A stretch of DNA of 56,363 nucleotides from RGIG7213 sp045124505. Its GTDB lineage: Bacteria > Bacillota > Clostridia > Oscillospirales > CAG-272. Below are positions 23,042-33,189 of the stretch, one piece after another. Both the position numbers and the translations under genes were made by a program. A model generated the notes under the pieces. That model worked only from the letters and a program-made list of their open reading frames with translations, did not search any database and was not told the DNA's origin. The stretch is from positions 1 through 56,363 of the forward strand of contig JBGVLZ010000056.1 of NCBI GenBank assembly GCA_045124505.1, given 5' to 3'. Within the stretch, counting starts at the first letter, position 1; the number at the start of each line of letters is the position of its first letter.

Positions 23042-24061
23042 ATGGCATTGAGGGCAGAGTGTATAACATGGGATAAACTGCGGGATGCGGTTGATAAATT
23101 GACACAAGACAATAACTATCTGACGCCCTATTCGGAATATGAATTTTTGGATAAAATTAAAAGATCCGCAAATATTCGACGCTTCAGAGAGTCGAAAAAA
23201 TATACTTTGCAATGTCATGTTGTTTATAACGGCGATGATATTGTTTTGATTGCGCCGTTGCTTGTGAGTGTTAAGCTCAGAAAGATTTATTTACTCGGAG
23301 AATTTTCTTCTGTAGGGCATTTGGATTTTATTTACGGTCCTAAAGCCGGTGTATCTGAAATAAGCCGTGCACTTGATCTTGTTTTTGATAATTATGCAGG
23401 CTATGAGTTTTGCTGTGACAGGATAAGCCAGTTTTCTTTAACCAAAGAAGTTTTTGACGTAAAACAAATTTTACCGATTTCACGTGATATTTGCGTTAAA
23501 ATAGATTTTACCGATTACGATACGTGGTATAATGCTTTATCAAAATCTTGCAGACAGAACATCAGAACGAGTTATAACAGATTAAAGAGTGATAATGCCG
23601 AGTTTTCGTTTAAATTGTTTGTCTGTGAAAAGCCGCCGAAGAATTTGTGGAAGGACAATATTGCATTGTTTTCCAAACGAATACTTGAGCATACGAAATT
23701 GCCGAGATTTTTGCTTTGCCCGATGATACTGTTCAAAAAAAGTGAAACATTCGGTAAAACTTTGTACGAGGCTGAAAATAATATTTTCGCTAGCATCTAT
23801 ATAAACGATATGTTAGCGGCTACATTAAACGGAGTAATCGCAAACGACAAAAGAGCTATCATAACAAGGCTATCAATAGAAACACGTTTGGGACGGTATA
23901 GTCCGGGCGGATTGCTCTTGAACGAAACTATCAGGGAAATATGCTCGAAGTATGATTTCATCACATCTGTCGATCTTTCCAGGGGTGATGAACCGTATAA
24001 GTATACATACGGCGGCAATGAACATTATAACTATGGATACTGTTATAAAATAGGAGAATGA
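23042..24061 (+). CDS. GNAT/FemAB-like acyltransferase (Acetyltransf_6, BcsL/CelD-like)
   Basis: A 339-residue protein with two GNAT-like halves as in the Acetyltransf_6 family. The C-terminal half shows GRYSPGGLLLNETIREI and the family signature DLSRGDEPYKYTYGG. Relatives occur in polysaccharide loci and are thought to transfer an acyl or aminoacyl group to a sugar. Given the aldolase and aminotransferase at the start of the operon, it is a candidate for attaching the acid they make; this is inference. It begins one base after the WbuB-like gene and ends one base before the next glycosyltransferase. Confidence 0.82.
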   Translation: MALRAECITWDKLRDAVDKLTQDNNYLTPYSEYEFLDKIKRSANIRRFRESKKYTLQCHVVYNGDDIVLIAPLLVSVKLRKIYLLGEFSSVGHLDFIYGPKAGVSEISRALDLVFDNYAGYEFCCDRISQFSLTKEVFDVKQILPISRDICVKIDFTDYDTWYNALSKSCRQNIRTSYNRLKSDNAEFSFKLFVCEKPPKNLWKDNIALFSKRILEHTKLPRFLLCPMILFKKSETFGKTLYEAENNIFASIYINDMLAATLNGVIANDKRAIITRLSIETRLGRYSPGGLLLNETIREICSKYDFITSVDLSRGDEPYKYTYGGNEHYNYGYCYKIGE

Positions 24062-24062
24062 T

Positions 24063-25247
24063 ATGAAGGTTCTGCAGATAAATTCTGTTTGCGGAATAAG
24101 AAGCACAGGCAGGATTTGCACTGATATTGCAGATGTTTTGAAAAAAAACGGCGATGAATGTTTAATAGCATACGGCAGAGAAGATGCGCCGGATAAATAC
24201 CGAGATATATGTGTGAGGACCGACTCTGCATTAGGAACAAAATTGCATGCCGTGCAGTCAAGATTATTTGATAATGCAGGCTTTGCGAGAAAAAATGCTA
24301 CTGCCGGATTTATTAAAAAACTGCAGAATTTTGATCCGGATATCATACATTTGCATAATTTGCACGGATATTATATTAATGTTGAAGTGTTGTTTGATTA
24401 TTTGAAAAGTGCAAAGAAACCAATCGTATGGACGCTTCATGATTGTTGGGCATTTACCGGACACTGTACATATCCTGACAGAACAAATTGTATGAAATGG
24501 TGCAGTGGGTGTTTTGACTGTGACCAACGGAAAAGATATCCGTCCTCTCTTTTTTTAGATAAAAGTAAAAAAAATTATGCACTTAAAAAAAGTATATTCA
24601 CATCTGTTGATAATATGACGATCATAACGCCGTCGCAGTGGCTTGCAGATTATGTAAACAATTCTTTCCTTAACAAATATCCTGTGAAAGTAATACACAA
24701 TGGAATAGATACAACGGTGTTTACACCCCAAAAAAGCAATTTCAAAGAAAAATATTCTCTTGAAAATAAAAAAGTTGTTTTAGGTGTTTCAAGCTCATGG
24801 GGAAAAAGCAAGGGATTTTATGATTTTATTACTTTGTCCGAAAAATTGTCGCGCGACTACTGTATTGTATTAGTCGGTATCAGTGAGGAACAAAAGAAGC
24901 TTTTGCCCGATAGTATTATAGCTATTGAACGGACAAACAGTGCCCTCGAACTTGCCGAGATATATTCCGCTGCCGATGTTTTTGTTAATCCGACATATGC
25001 CGATAATTATCCTACAGTGAATTTGGAAGCACAGGCGTGCGGTACTCCTGCTATAACATACAGGACAGGTGGAAGTGTAGAAAGTGTTCCGAATTCGCAG
25101 ATTGTGGAACAAGGAAATGTAGAACAACTGATTCGAAGTATTGAAGCTGTTTGCAAATCAGGTGAATATACGATTCCTGTCAGAAGCATATTTGATGCTC
25201 AAGTAGCGTTTGAAAAGTATATAACCCTTTATAACTCCATGATATAA
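24063..25247 (+). CDS. GT4 glycosyltransferase (WcaC-like)
   Basis: A 394-residue GT-B enzyme. N-terminal KVLQINSVCGIRSTGRICTDIA, then the characteristic WTLHDCWAFTGHCTYP with the cysteine cluster C-MKWCSGCFDC seen in the WcaC/colanic-acid group, and the donor site VIHNGIDTTVF and PTYADNYPTVNLEAQACGTP (the E-x7-E region), which binds the nucleotide sugar. Donor unknown. It adds one sugar of the repeat unit on the cytoplasmic face. It is tightly packed between the GNAT gene and the pyruvyl transferase gene. Confidence 0.88.
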   Translation: MKVLQINSVCGIRSTGRICTDIADVLKKNGDECLIAYGREDAPDKYRDICVRTDSALGTKLHAVQSRLFDNAGFARKNATAGFIKKLQNFDPDIIHLHNLHGYYINVEVLFDYLKSAKKPIVWTLHDCWAFTGHCTYPDRTNCMKWCSGCFDCDQRKRYPSSLFLDKSKKNYALKKSIFTSVDNMTIITPSQWLADYVNNSFLNKYPVKVIHNGIDTTVFTPQKSNFKEKYSLENKKVVLGVSSSWGKSKGFYDFITLSEKLSRDYCIVLVGISEEQKKLLPDSIIAIERTNSALELAEIYSAADVFVNPTYADNYPTVNLEAQACGTPAITYRTGGSVESVPNSQIVEQGNVEQLIRSIEAVCKSGEYTIPVRSIFDAQVAFEKYITLYNSMI

Positions 25248-25259
25248 AAGGAATTTTTA

Positions 25260-26459
25260 ATGAAAAATGTAATGATTGTGTGCCAATGCGCCACAAATAA
25301 AGGCGATAGAGCAATTGCGGAATATTTGATAAATGACCTTTTACAAAAGGATGTTTCAATTACTCTTTCTGCTACAGATCCGCATTTATGGGAAAATGTT
25401 AAAAATAAAGGTGTCAAAGTAATAGGTACGGGCTATCAGACGTTTTTTGGAAGGCCTGAGAACAAATTTTTCAGAAAGATCGATCACGAGATATCTAATT
25501 TATATTATTCATATTTAATATATCCTGATGTTGCGCTGTCCCGTAAGTCCAAAAGAATCGAGAAGATCTCAAGAGAGTATATCGATAATTTAAAGAAATC
25601 TGATCTTGTTATTGTAACGGGCGGTCATCATATAACAAGTATACGTAATAAGAATGCAATGTTTTCTATCACTTATGATATTGCCCTTGCGAGTATGTAC
25701 AGCAAGCGATATGTTTTGTGGTCGCAGACAATTGGTCCGCTTGAGTTTGATGACATTAAATATAAGGAGCTTTTTGGAAATATCATTAAAAAAGCGGATG
25801 CTGTTTATATAAGAGATAAAAACAGCAAAAGATGTATTGATGAGCTTGTCGGACATAATCAGAAAAATGTATATAAGTCTTATGATTCTGTTTTCGGTTT
25901 TGGAAATGGTGAATTTATTCCATACGAAAAAAGAAATAATAAAGTCGGTATCTCGATATTTAACGGCTTGAAAAAGGCTTATGATACATATCCGGTGCTT
26001 GCGGAAATGCTGGATTCATTTGCCGTGAAGGGAAATGAAATAGAATTTTTCAGAATGGAAAATGATGAAAGTGAATTGAATGATATACAATCTGTAATTT
26101 CCTTGATGAAGACAAAAGCGAAGATCAAAATATATCCTTTTATGACAGAAACAAGGGAACATCTTAAGGAAATTTCTTCTTGTAAATATTATATCGGATA
26201 CAAGACCCATTCTGTTATAATGTCATTGACAACGGCGACACCCTTGATATCTGTTTGTTATCACGAGAAAACACGTGATTTTATGAAAGACTATTCTTTG
26301 GAAGAATATGCAATTGACGATACAGAGCTGAATAGTGAAATAGGACTATCCCTGGTAGATAAAGTTATTGAAAATGCTGATAATATTCATAAGACAATGG
26401 CGGCCAGATCAAAAGAAATTGCATGTTCAATAGCGATGGATTTTAAAGAGGTTTTATGA
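25260..26459 (+). CDS. polysaccharide pyruvyl transferase family protein
   Basis: A 399-residue PF04230 protein. Features: KNVMIVCQCATNKGDRAIAEYL at the N-terminus (the NxGD motif), VIVTGGHHI, YVLWSQTIGPLEFDD, DAVYIRDKNSKR and the C-terminal YKTHSVIMSLTTATPLISVCYHEK with the conserved His. These enzymes move a pyruvyl group from phosphoenolpyruvate to a sugar and form an acidic ketal. The capsule is therefore probably pyruvylated. AAAGGAA precedes the ATG, and the stop overlaps the start of the polymerase gene by 4 bases. Confidence 0.88.
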   Translation: MKNVMIVCQCATNKGDRAIAEYLINDLLQKDVSITLSATDPHLWENVKNKGVKVIGTGYQTFFGRPENKFFRKIDHEISNLYYSYLIYPDVALSRKSKRIEKISREYIDNLKKSDLVIVTGGHHITSIRNKNAMFSITYDIALASMYSKRYVLWSQTIGPLEFDDIKYKELFGNIIKKADAVYIRDKNSKRCIDELVGHNQKNVYKSYDSVFGFGNGEFIPYEKRNNKVGISIFNGLKKAYDTYPVLAEMLDSFAVKGNEIEFFRMENDESELNDIQSVISLMKTKAKIKIYPFMTETREHLKEISSCKYYIGYKTHSVIMSLTTATPLISVCYHEKTRDFMKDYSLEEYAIDDTELNSEIGLSLVDKVIENADNIHKTMAARSKEIACSIAMDFKEVL

Positions 26460-27643
26460 TGAAGAATGAACAGTGCGTCACAGAAAATATGACGCTGCTT
26501 GAAAGAATATACGAATTTTTATTATGTTGTTATATTGTCATTGTTCCGGTTATTAATTCATGGAGTGAGTTGCAGTTTTGGGGATATGCCATACATATCA
26601 CTGTTGTGGTGAGCTTGCTTATAGTAAGATTTATTATGGTTATTCCGGCATTTTCAAACAGCAAAAGCCTAATAGGTGTACCAATACTTATTTTTGGGGT
26701 TTTTACAGCTGAAATACTGCTTCAGCTTGTTTCCGGAGAGATACCTGAAAGCGGACTTTTGCTTTTGATGTATCTCTTTGTAGCATTCTTGAGTACACCT
26801 AAGTCTATCTCGATAAAAAGAATATATACTGCATACTATGTTTCCACATTGGTTGCTGTTGTATATTCATTTGTTGGAGGTTTACAACAGTTCGGTGGAA
26901 TAATCCGAACGGCAGCTTTGGTTGACAGTTCTATTTCGGTTATAGTGCTTCTGATTGCATTCTGGGGAACAGAGCCTTTTGAAAAAACGAGAATGTATAA
27001 TTTACTGAAATATTTGGCAATTTTTGCTTCGTTTGTCATTGTTGCTTTTGGTATGTCACGAGCGCGTATTTTGATCGTCGCTATTATCATTGTTATTAAG
27101 GCTTTTCTTACATTAAAAAATTCACTTTATAGGGGGCAGATAAATACATCTGTTGCGTTAATTTTTTTCGTTTCGGCTATAGCAATATTTTGGGTTTTAC
27201 GACTTAATGTGACCAAGGAATTGATTCTTGAAATCACTAGCCGTTTTTCGAACGGCTTGAAGAGTATAGGACGAGATGAAGAAATTGAACTTGGAATACA
27301 GTATTTTTTGCAGAATCCTTTGTTAGGCCGCGGTTGGGGAACTATCAAATACCGTGATTATCTTGGATATATTACACAGTATTATAATCACTGTGCTTAT
27401 GTTGCCGTTTTTGCGCGCGGAGGAATTGTAATGGGATTATCTTTTTTACTTTCTTTCGCTTCGATTGCGAAAAATATAATCAAATCCAGTAATTTCTTTT
27501 GCTATATAGCATTTGCAGTGTTATTGGCTCTCAGTTACGGTAATGCAGGAATATTTAATTATACTATATGCAGTATGTTGATTCCTTTGATCTTGAATAT
27601 GGAATATAATATATCTGATAAAGAACAGCAAGCGGAGATATAA
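26456..27643 (+). CDS. wzy: Wzy-type O-antigen/capsule polymerase
   Basis: A 395-residue membrane protein with about ten to twelve hydrophobic segments and little else; the larger periplasmic-side loop (about residues 270-315) contains LEITSRFSNGLKSIGRDEEIELG and NPLLGRGWGT, the GRG-type loop of the O-antigen ligase/Wzy family (PF04932). It joins lipid-linked repeat units outside the membrane. Low sequence conservation is normal for Wzy, so the call rests on topology, the loop motif and a place beside wzx and the glycosyltransferases. The last base of its stop is the first base of the next ATG. Confidence 0.8.
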   Translation: MMKNEQCVTENMTLLERIYEFLLCCYIVIVPVINSWSELQFWGYAIHITVVVSLLIVRFIMVIPAFSNSKSLIGVPILIFGVFTAEILLQLVSGEIPESGLLLLMYLFVAFLSTPKSISIKRIYTAYYVSTLVAVVYSFVGGLQQFGGIIRTAALVDSSISVIVLLIAFWGTEPFEKTRMYNLLKYLAIFASFVIVAFGMSRARILIVAIIIVIKAFLTLKNSLYRGQINTSVALIFFVSAIAIFWVLRLNVTKELILEITSRFSNGLKSIGRDEEIELGIQYFLQNPLLGRGWGTIKYRDYLGYITQYYNHCAYVAVFARGGIVMGLSFLLSFASIAKNIIKSSNFFCYIAFAVLLALSYGNAGIFNYTICSMLIPLILNMEYNISDKEQQAEI

Positions 27644-28743
27644 TGGAAATAACATTTATTTTAAAGGGAGATTTCGAAGCACTTCCTCCGATGTTGCCAC
27701 GATTGATAGAAATATCCCAAATGGGAATCAAGTGCAACTTGATTTGTACAAGAATGAAAAAGTCCACAAGGGATCTATTGGATAATGTCAATGTGAAGTG
27801 CAGAGAAACTTTGCACCGTGAAAGCTTTATAGGCAAGCCGAATAGAATATTTGATTGGCTCGGTTTTAAAAGGGCGTGCAAAAAAATTATGAAACGTGAT
27901 TTTCCCGACAGCGATATGTTATACGTATGCTCAGCAGATACTGCGCTTTGTTTGAACTCGTTTTTGCGAAACTATGAGTATGTTTTGCAAAGCAACGAGT
28001 TATATGACACATTACCTATGTATAGAAACGGTATAAAAAAGTATGCTCGGAATGCTAAGGCTTTTGTTGTGCCGGAGATTTGCAGGGCTAATATCTGTAT
28101 GCATTGGTATGATTTAAAGAAGAAACCGTATGTCATCCCTAACATACCGTACGTTTTATCTTGTGAGAAAAATCAGAATATCAGTGATTCTGTGGCAAAA
28201 CAGATCATAGATGAAATTTCTGATAAAAAAATATTGATTTATCAGGGGCATATAGATTCGAAAGACAGAAGCCTTTCAGTTATTGCAGAGGCGCTGAAAA
28301 AAATAAATAACAACGAATACGTGTTATTGGTTATGGGTAGAAACCATAACGGTTCATATGAAAAACTAAAGGAAATATATTCGGGTGTATATTACATTCC
28401 GTTTATACCTGCACCATATCATTTGGAAGTTACGAGCCATGCATACATAGCGTTGCTTTCATATGACAGAGTATCGATGAACAATCTTTTTTGTGCTCCT
28501 AACAAAATTTTTGAATACAGCAGTCTTGGTGTTCCTATGCTTGGCAATGATATTCCCGGTCTTATATATACCATTTCATATGAAAAAATGGGCAAATGTG
28601 CTTCATATAACGATGTGGATATGGTAGCTGACGCGATAAAAGAAATTGAAGAAAATTATAATTATTTCTCGGAAAATGCAAAGCAGTTTTTTGAGAAAAA
28701 CGATTTGAAGGAAATGGTCCGCTCTTTGATTGATGATCTTTAA
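27643..28743 (+). CDS. glycosyltransferase, GT4-like
   Basis: A 366-residue GT-B protein. The C-terminal half has IYQGHIDSKDRSLSVIAEALKKI, a MGRNHNG turn, SYDRVSMNNLFCAPNKIFEYSSLGVPMLGN with the E of the donor site, and EMVRSLIDD at the end. The N-terminal half is less typical (DFEALPPMLPRLIEISQMGIKCNLI). Donor and linkage cannot be told. It is translationally coupled to wzy through a TAATG overlap. It is the third clear repeat-unit glycosyltransferase, so the unit probably contains at least four sugars including the first one. Confidence 0.82.
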   Translation: MEITFILKGDFEALPPMLPRLIEISQMGIKCNLICTRMKKSTRDLLDNVNVKCRETLHRESFIGKPNRIFDWLGFKRACKKIMKRDFPDSDMLYVCSADTALCLNSFLRNYEYVLQSNELYDTLPMYRNGIKKYARNAKAFVVPEICRANICMHWYDLKKKPYVIPNIPYVLSCEKNQNISDSVAKQIIDEISDKKILIYQGHIDSKDRSLSVIAEALKKINNNEYVLLVMGRNHNGSYEKLKEIYSGVYYIPFIPAPYHLEVTSHAYIALLSYDRVSMNNLFCAPNKIFEYSSLGVPMLGNDIPGLIYTISYEKMGKCASYNDVDMVADAIKEIEENYNYFSENAKQFFEKNDLKEMVRSLIDDL

Positions 28744-28796
28744 TATAGGAGTTGAGAACATATCTTTAATTCTTGGAGAAGTGATATTCGATAATA

Positions 28797-30260
28797 ATGT
28801 TAAATACAGATAGAAATTTTTCAGATGGATCATCTTTTGGACGAAAAATAAAAAAACTGTTCAAGGACACAGGATTATTTGCTATAAGTAATTTTGCATC
28901 TAAAATATTAATTTTTTTACTGACACCGTTGTATACACAGGTCTTGTCAACGGCGGAATACGGAATTGCTGATCTCATTGTCAATTCCGTTAACTTTATT
29001 TATCCGATACTTACGTTGGCTATTGCAGAGGGGACACTTCGTTTTGCTATGGATAAGGATAATGTCTGTAAAGAACGTGTTTTGTCTACATCTTTGGCTT
29101 TTGTAAATATATCTGTTGTTCTGTTGGTTGCAGCGTGTCCTATTGTCGCTTTAATAGATCATTCTTTTTTTAAATGGTTTGTTATTTTTACAGTTATTTA
29201 TACTCTCTACAATTATCATAATTGCCTGTCAAATTACCTAAAGGCTATAGGCAAAACAGCATTGTTTGCTGTTCAGGGAATTGTGATGACATGTACGGTA
29301 GTTATTTTCAATATTTTATTTCTGCTTGTTTTTAAGATCGGTCTTTACGGATATCTTATCAGTATAATTGCAGGGTATGCATTATCAGTTGCGATGATGT
29401 TGATTTTCGGTAAAGTGGATCTTCGTAATATTTACAGAGTTGATAAACCTTTGCTGAAAGAAATGATCAGATACAGCATTCCGATGGTGCCCACACTTCT
29501 GGCGTGGTCTGTAAATTCTTATACTGACCGCTATATGATCATCGGCTTCATAGGACTTGATGCGAGCGGTCTGTACAGCGTGGCGCATAAAATTCCTTCT
29601 TTACTTACAGCTGTGATTGCTGTATTTGCTCAAGCGTGGCAATTGTCTGCAATTGAAAATTACGGAGATAAGGACGAGGGGGATTATTATTCAGATGTAT
29701 ACCGATATTATGATTATATTTGTGTTTTAGCATGTATTTCGGTTATAATTCTGACAAAACCATTTGCAACATTTTTGTATTCAAATGATTATTTTGTTGC
29801 ATGGAAATATGTTCCAATATTAACGGTTTCAGCGCTCTTTTCATCGCTTGCAGGATTTTTAGCCGCTGCTTTCAGGGCATCAAAAAAAACAGGTGGTCTT
29901 TTTTGGTCGGTGGTGATAAGCTCTTTGCTTAACGTGGTAGTTAATATGATTCTTATACCGACATGCGGAATTATGGGAGCGGCAGCGGCGACAGCTTTCA
30001 GTTTCATGGTGATGTGGGCGATAAGATTGTATTTGATAAGAAAAATAGTCAATCTGAAGGTTCATTTTATATCTACTGTATCGACATATTTATTGATTGT
30101 TGTTTCAGTTGTATTGACAACATTGGATATTCCCGGAGCAGTTTTGTACAGTATCGTATGTTTGGCGCTTGTTGTGCTTATTCATACAAAAGAGAATATA
30201 GATGCGTTGAATATGGCAAAAACAGTATTTTTAAAATTGAAGGGTGATAATAAAAAATGA
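28797..30260 (+). CDS. wzx: Wzx-type flippase (MOP superfamily)
   Basis: A 487-residue protein with about 12-14 membrane segments, typical of PST/MOP flippases: DTGLFAISNFASKILIFLLTPLYTQVLSTAEYG at the start (given in part), then SIPMVPTLLAWSVNSYTDRY and YSVAHKIPSLL. It turns lipid-linked repeat units to the outer face for Wzy. The start at 28797 has a poor ribosome site (GGAG is 19 bases away), and no other start lies in the short open stretch upstream. A 53-base gap precedes it, the largest so far in the operon, without a terminator. Confidence 0.88.
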   Translation: MLNTDRNFSDGSSFGRKIKKLFKDTGLFAISNFASKILIFLLTPLYTQVLSTAEYGIADLIVNSVNFIYPILTLAIAEGTLRFAMDKDNVCKERVLSTSLAFVNISVVLLVAACPIVALIDHSFFKWFVIFTVIYTLYNYHNCLSNYLKAIGKTALFAVQGIVMTCTVVIFNILFLLVFKIGLYGYLISIIAGYALSVAMMLIFGKVDLRNIYRVDKPLLKEMIRYSIPMVPTLLAWSVNSYTDRYMIIGFIGLDASGLYSVAHKIPSLLTAVIAVFAQAWQLSAIENYGDKDEGDYYSDVYRYYDYICVLACISVIILTKPFATFLYSNDYFVAWKYVPILTVSALFSSLAGFLAAAFRASKKTGGLFWSVVISSLLNVVVNMILIPTCGIMGAAAATAFSFMVMWAIRLYLIRKIVNLKVHFISTVSTYLLIVVSVVLTTLDIPGAVLYSIVCLALVVLIHTKENIDALNMAKTVFLKLKGDNKK

Positions 30261-31348
30261 AAACGGTATTGCTCGTCTTCGGCACACGGCCCGAAGCAAT
30301 AAAAATGTGCCCTCTTGTAAATGAATTGCAAACAAGAAAAAATATAAAAACAGTGGTCTGTGTTACAGGTCAGCATAGACAGATGCTTGACATGGTACTT
30401 GAAACATTCAATGTTGTTCCGGACTATGATATGTCTATCATGAAGCAGGGACAAACTCTGTTTGATATTACAACTGGTATTTTGAATAAAATCGGAGATG
30501 TTCTTGATGAGGTCAAGCCTGATGTGGTCTTAGTTCACGGCGATACATCAACAACATTTGTTACAGCGCTCGCATGTTTTTATAAACAAATAGCAGTAGG
30601 CCATGTTGAGGCGGGACTTCGTACTTATAATATTTACAGCCCGTATCCCGAAGAATTTAACCGTCAGGCAGTATCTATTATTTCAAAGTATAATTTTGCT
30701 CCAACAGAGCTTTCAAAGCAGAATCTCATAAAAGAGGGCAAGGATGAGAACAGCATATATGTTACAGGAAATACGGCTATAGATGCCCTTAGAACTACCG
30801 TTTGTGAAAACTATACTCATTCTGAGCTTGAATGGGCAAAGGGAAGTCGTTTGATTATGATCACCGCACACCGACGTGAAAATCTTGGTCAGCCCATGCA
30901 TAATATGTTCCGTGCCATCAGACGTGTAATGGATGAGCATTCCGATGTCAAAGCAATTTATCCCATACATATGAATCCCGCGGTTCGCAAGGCGGCAGAG
31001 GAGGAGCTCGGTGGATGCGACAGGATACGCATTATTGAGCCGCTTGAAGTTATTGATTTCCACAATTTTCTTGCGAACAGTTTTATGATCCTGACAGACA
31101 GCGGAGGCATTCAAGAGGAAGCGCCTTCACTTGGAAAGCCTGTTCTTGTTATGCGTGACACTACAGAACGCCCCGAAGGAATCAAAGCAGGAACCTTGAA
31201 ATTGGTCGGTACAGATGAGCAAGTTATTTATGAAAGCTTTAAATTACTGCTCGAAAATAAAGATGCATATGATGCAATGTCAAGGGCGAGCAATCCTTAC
31301 GGAGACGGATTTGCCTGTAAGAGAATTGCTGATGTTTTGGAAATATGA
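30257..31348 (+). CDS. wecB: UDP-N-acetylglucosamine 2-epimerase (non-hydrolysing)
   Basis: The 363-residue enzyme interconverts UDP-GlcNAc and UDP-ManNAc. Motifs: FGTRPEAIKMCPL (N-terminus), VHGDTSTTFVTALACFY, HVEAGLRTYNIYSPYPEEFNRQ, ITAHRRENLG and TDSGGIQEEAPSLGKPVLVMRDTTERPEG, all in family order. It supplies ManNAc for the polymer or for teichoic acid linkage units. The ATG overlaps the wzx stop by 4 bases. It is distinct from the paralogous CapG-type epimerase at 34391. Confidence 0.95.
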   Translation: MKTVLLVFGTRPEAIKMCPLVNELQTRKNIKTVVCVTGQHRQMLDMVLETFNVVPDYDMSIMKQGQTLFDITTGILNKIGDVLDEVKPDVVLVHGDTSTTFVTALACFYKQIAVGHVEAGLRTYNIYSPYPEEFNRQAVSIISKYNFAPTELSKQNLIKEGKDENSIYVTGNTAIDALRTTVCENYTHSELEWAKGSRLIMITAHRRENLGQPMHNMFRAIRRVMDEHSDVKAIYPIHMNPAVRKAAEEELGGCDRIRIIEPLEVIDFHNFLANSFMILTDSGGIQEEAPSLGKPVLVMRDTTERPEGIKAGTLKLVGTDEQVIYESFKLLLENKDAYDAMSRASNPYGDGFACKRIADVLEI

Positions 31349-31412
31349 ATCTAAAAGTAATTGTTAAGGCGAGATTTGCGTAAAAATAGGTGCCGTTATA
31401 ATAGGAGAAGAG

Positions 31413-32126
31413 ATGAGTTGCATCAATAATTTTATAAGAAGATTAATTTATCCTAATACGTATTCATCAGATGCATACATTAATCACTTGAGAAAGTCTG
31501 GTGTGAAAGTAGGGAAAAACAGTTGTGTGTTTGAACCCGGTACGGTTGCTATCGATATTGCACGCCCGTACTTACTTGAGATCGGTGATAATGTTGTTAT
31601 CACAAAAGGAGTCACCATCTTAACTCACGATTATTCACATACTGTAATACGCAAAAAATACGGTATGCAATACGGAGATGCCAAGGATGTAAAAATTGGA
31701 AATAATGTTTTCATAGGCAGGGATTCTATTATTCTTATGGGGACAACAATCGGTGACAATGTTATCGTGGCTGCAAAAAGCGTAGTGCGCGGAACTATTC
31801 CTAGTGATGTTGTTGTTGCAGGAAATCCTGCAGTTGTTGTTTGCACAATTGAAGAATTTTGCGAAGGACGTAAAAAAAGGCAATTGGAGTGTGCAAAGAA
31901 AAATGTAAAATTGTGTTTAGAACGTTTACATAGATATCCTACGGTGCAAGAAATGGGCGATGCTTTTGCGTGGCTGTATTTGCCCAGGACTAAACAGTCC
32001 GTAGAGCAGTATCCTCAATTTTTTAATTTACCGGGAGATAATCCCGATGATTTGATTGATAATTTTATGAAATCAGAGCCTATGTTTGAATCGTATGAAA
32101 AGTTTTTGGAATGGGCTAAGGATTAA
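31413..32126 (+). CDS. left-handed beta-helix O-acetyltransferase (WcaF/NodL-like)
   Basis: A 237-residue protein with hexapeptide repeats in the middle (about 45-150: LLEIGDNVVITKGVTILTHD, VKIGNNVFIGRDSIILMG, TTIGDNVIVAAKSVVRG, IPSDVVVAGNPA), the LbH acyltransferase fold. The catalytic His is likely the one in ILTHDYSH. The 85-residue C-terminal extension (KKRQLECAKKNVKLCLERL and onward) is unlike simple NodL proteins and could recognise the acceptor. It would O-acetylate the capsule. GGAGAAGAG precedes the ATG; a 64-base gap separates it from wecB. Confidence 0.85.
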   Translation: MSCINNFIRRLIYPNTYSSDAYINHLRKSGVKVGKNSCVFEPGTVAIDIARPYLLEIGDNVVITKGVTILTHDYSHTVIRKKYGMQYGDAKDVKIGNNVFIGRDSIILMGTTIGDNVIVAAKSVVRGTIPSDVVVAGNPAVVVCTIEEFCEGRKKRQLECAKKNVKLCLERLHRYPTVQEMGDAFAWLYLPRTKQSVEQYPQFFNLPGDNPDDLIDNFMKSEPMFESYEKFLEWAKD

Positions 32127-32148
32127 TTTGAAACGATTAGGAGAAAAA

Positions 32149-33189
32149 ATGGGGTTGTTTACAGATAAAACACTGTTGATTACAGGAGGAACCGGTTCTT
32201 TCGGTAATGCGGTTCTTAACCGTTTTCTCAGAACGGATATTGGGGAAATCAGAATATTTTCCCGCGATGAGAAAAAACAGGATGACATGAGGCATGAGTT
32301 TCAGGTAAAGATGCCCGAGGTGGCAGAAAAGCTAAGTTTTTATATCGGAGATGTCCGTGATTTGGCGTCGGTGAAAAATGCCATGCACGGTGTTGATTAT
32401 ATATTTCATGCAGCAGCGCTTAAGCAGGTCCCGTCGTGTGAATTCTTTCCCATCGAAGCTGTAAAGACGAATGTATTGGGGACAGAGAATGTTCTTACAG
32501 CCGCTATAGAAGCGGGTGTTAAAAATGTTGTGTGTCTTTCTACAGATAAGGCGGCGTATCCTGTTAATGCTATGGGTACATCAAAAGCAATGATGGAGAA
32601 GGTTGTTGTGGCAAAATCCCGTACCACTGCAACGACTAAGATCTGCTGTACACGTTACGGCAATGTTATGTGTTCGAGAGGATCTGTTATTCCACTGTGG
32701 ATAGATCAGATCAGAAACGGTACTCCGATCACATTGACAGATCCTATGATGACACGCTTTATTATGTCTTTGGACGAAGCGGTTGACCTTGTTCTTTTTG
32801 CGTTTGAACATGGTAATTCCGGGGATATTCTTGTTCAGAAAGCACCCGCTTGTACAATTCAGACGCAGGCGGAAGCTGTTTGTGAGTTGTTCGGAGGTAA
32901 AAAAGAAAATATTAAGGTAATAGGTATCCGACACGGCGAAAAAATGTACGAAACATTGCTTACAAACGAGGAATGTGCCAATGCAATAGATATGGGAGAT
33001 TTTTATTGTGTGCCATGTGATAAGCGTGGTTTGAACTATGATAAATATTTCAATAAAGGTGATACAGAGAGAAATAAGCTTACTGAATTCAATTCCAATA
33101 ATACACAGCTTTTGACGGTAGAAGAAACAAAAACGAAGATTGCAAGTTTGCAATATATTAAAGATGAACTCGCAAAGGATTTGAAATGA
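32149..33189 (+). CDS. capE: UDP-GlcNAc 4,6-dehydratase/5-epimerase (CapE/FnlA)
   Basis: First enzyme of UDP-L-FucNAc synthesis. The 346-residue short-chain dehydrogenase has the NAD(P) motif GGTGSFG (residues 13-19), FSRDEKKQDDMRHEF, HAAALKQVPSCEFFPIEAVKTNV and LSTDKAAYPVNAMGTSKAMMEK, where the usual Tyr of YxxxK is Met (MGTSK), the mark of the CapE/FnlA inverting dehydratase group. ATG 32149 is chosen because AGGAGA precedes it and the protein then starts at the nucleotide fold; the frame is open to 32086 within the acetyltransferase gene. It overlaps capF by 4 bases. Confidence 0.93.
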   Translation: MGLFTDKTLLITGGTGSFGNAVLNRFLRTDIGEIRIFSRDEKKQDDMRHEFQVKMPEVAEKLSFYIGDVRDLASVKNAMHGVDYIFHAAALKQVPSCEFFPIEAVKTNVLGTENVLTAAIEAGVKNVVCLSTDKAAYPVNAMGTSKAMMEKVVVAKSRTTATTKICCTRYGNVMCSRGSVIPLWIDQIRNGTPITLTDPMMTRFIMSLDEAVDLVLFAFEHGNSGDILVQKAPACTIQTQAEAVCELFGGKKENIKVIGIRHGEKMYETLLTNEECANAIDMGDFYCVPCDKRGLNYDKYFNKGDTERNKLTEFNSNNTQLLTVEETKTKIASLQYIKDELAKDLK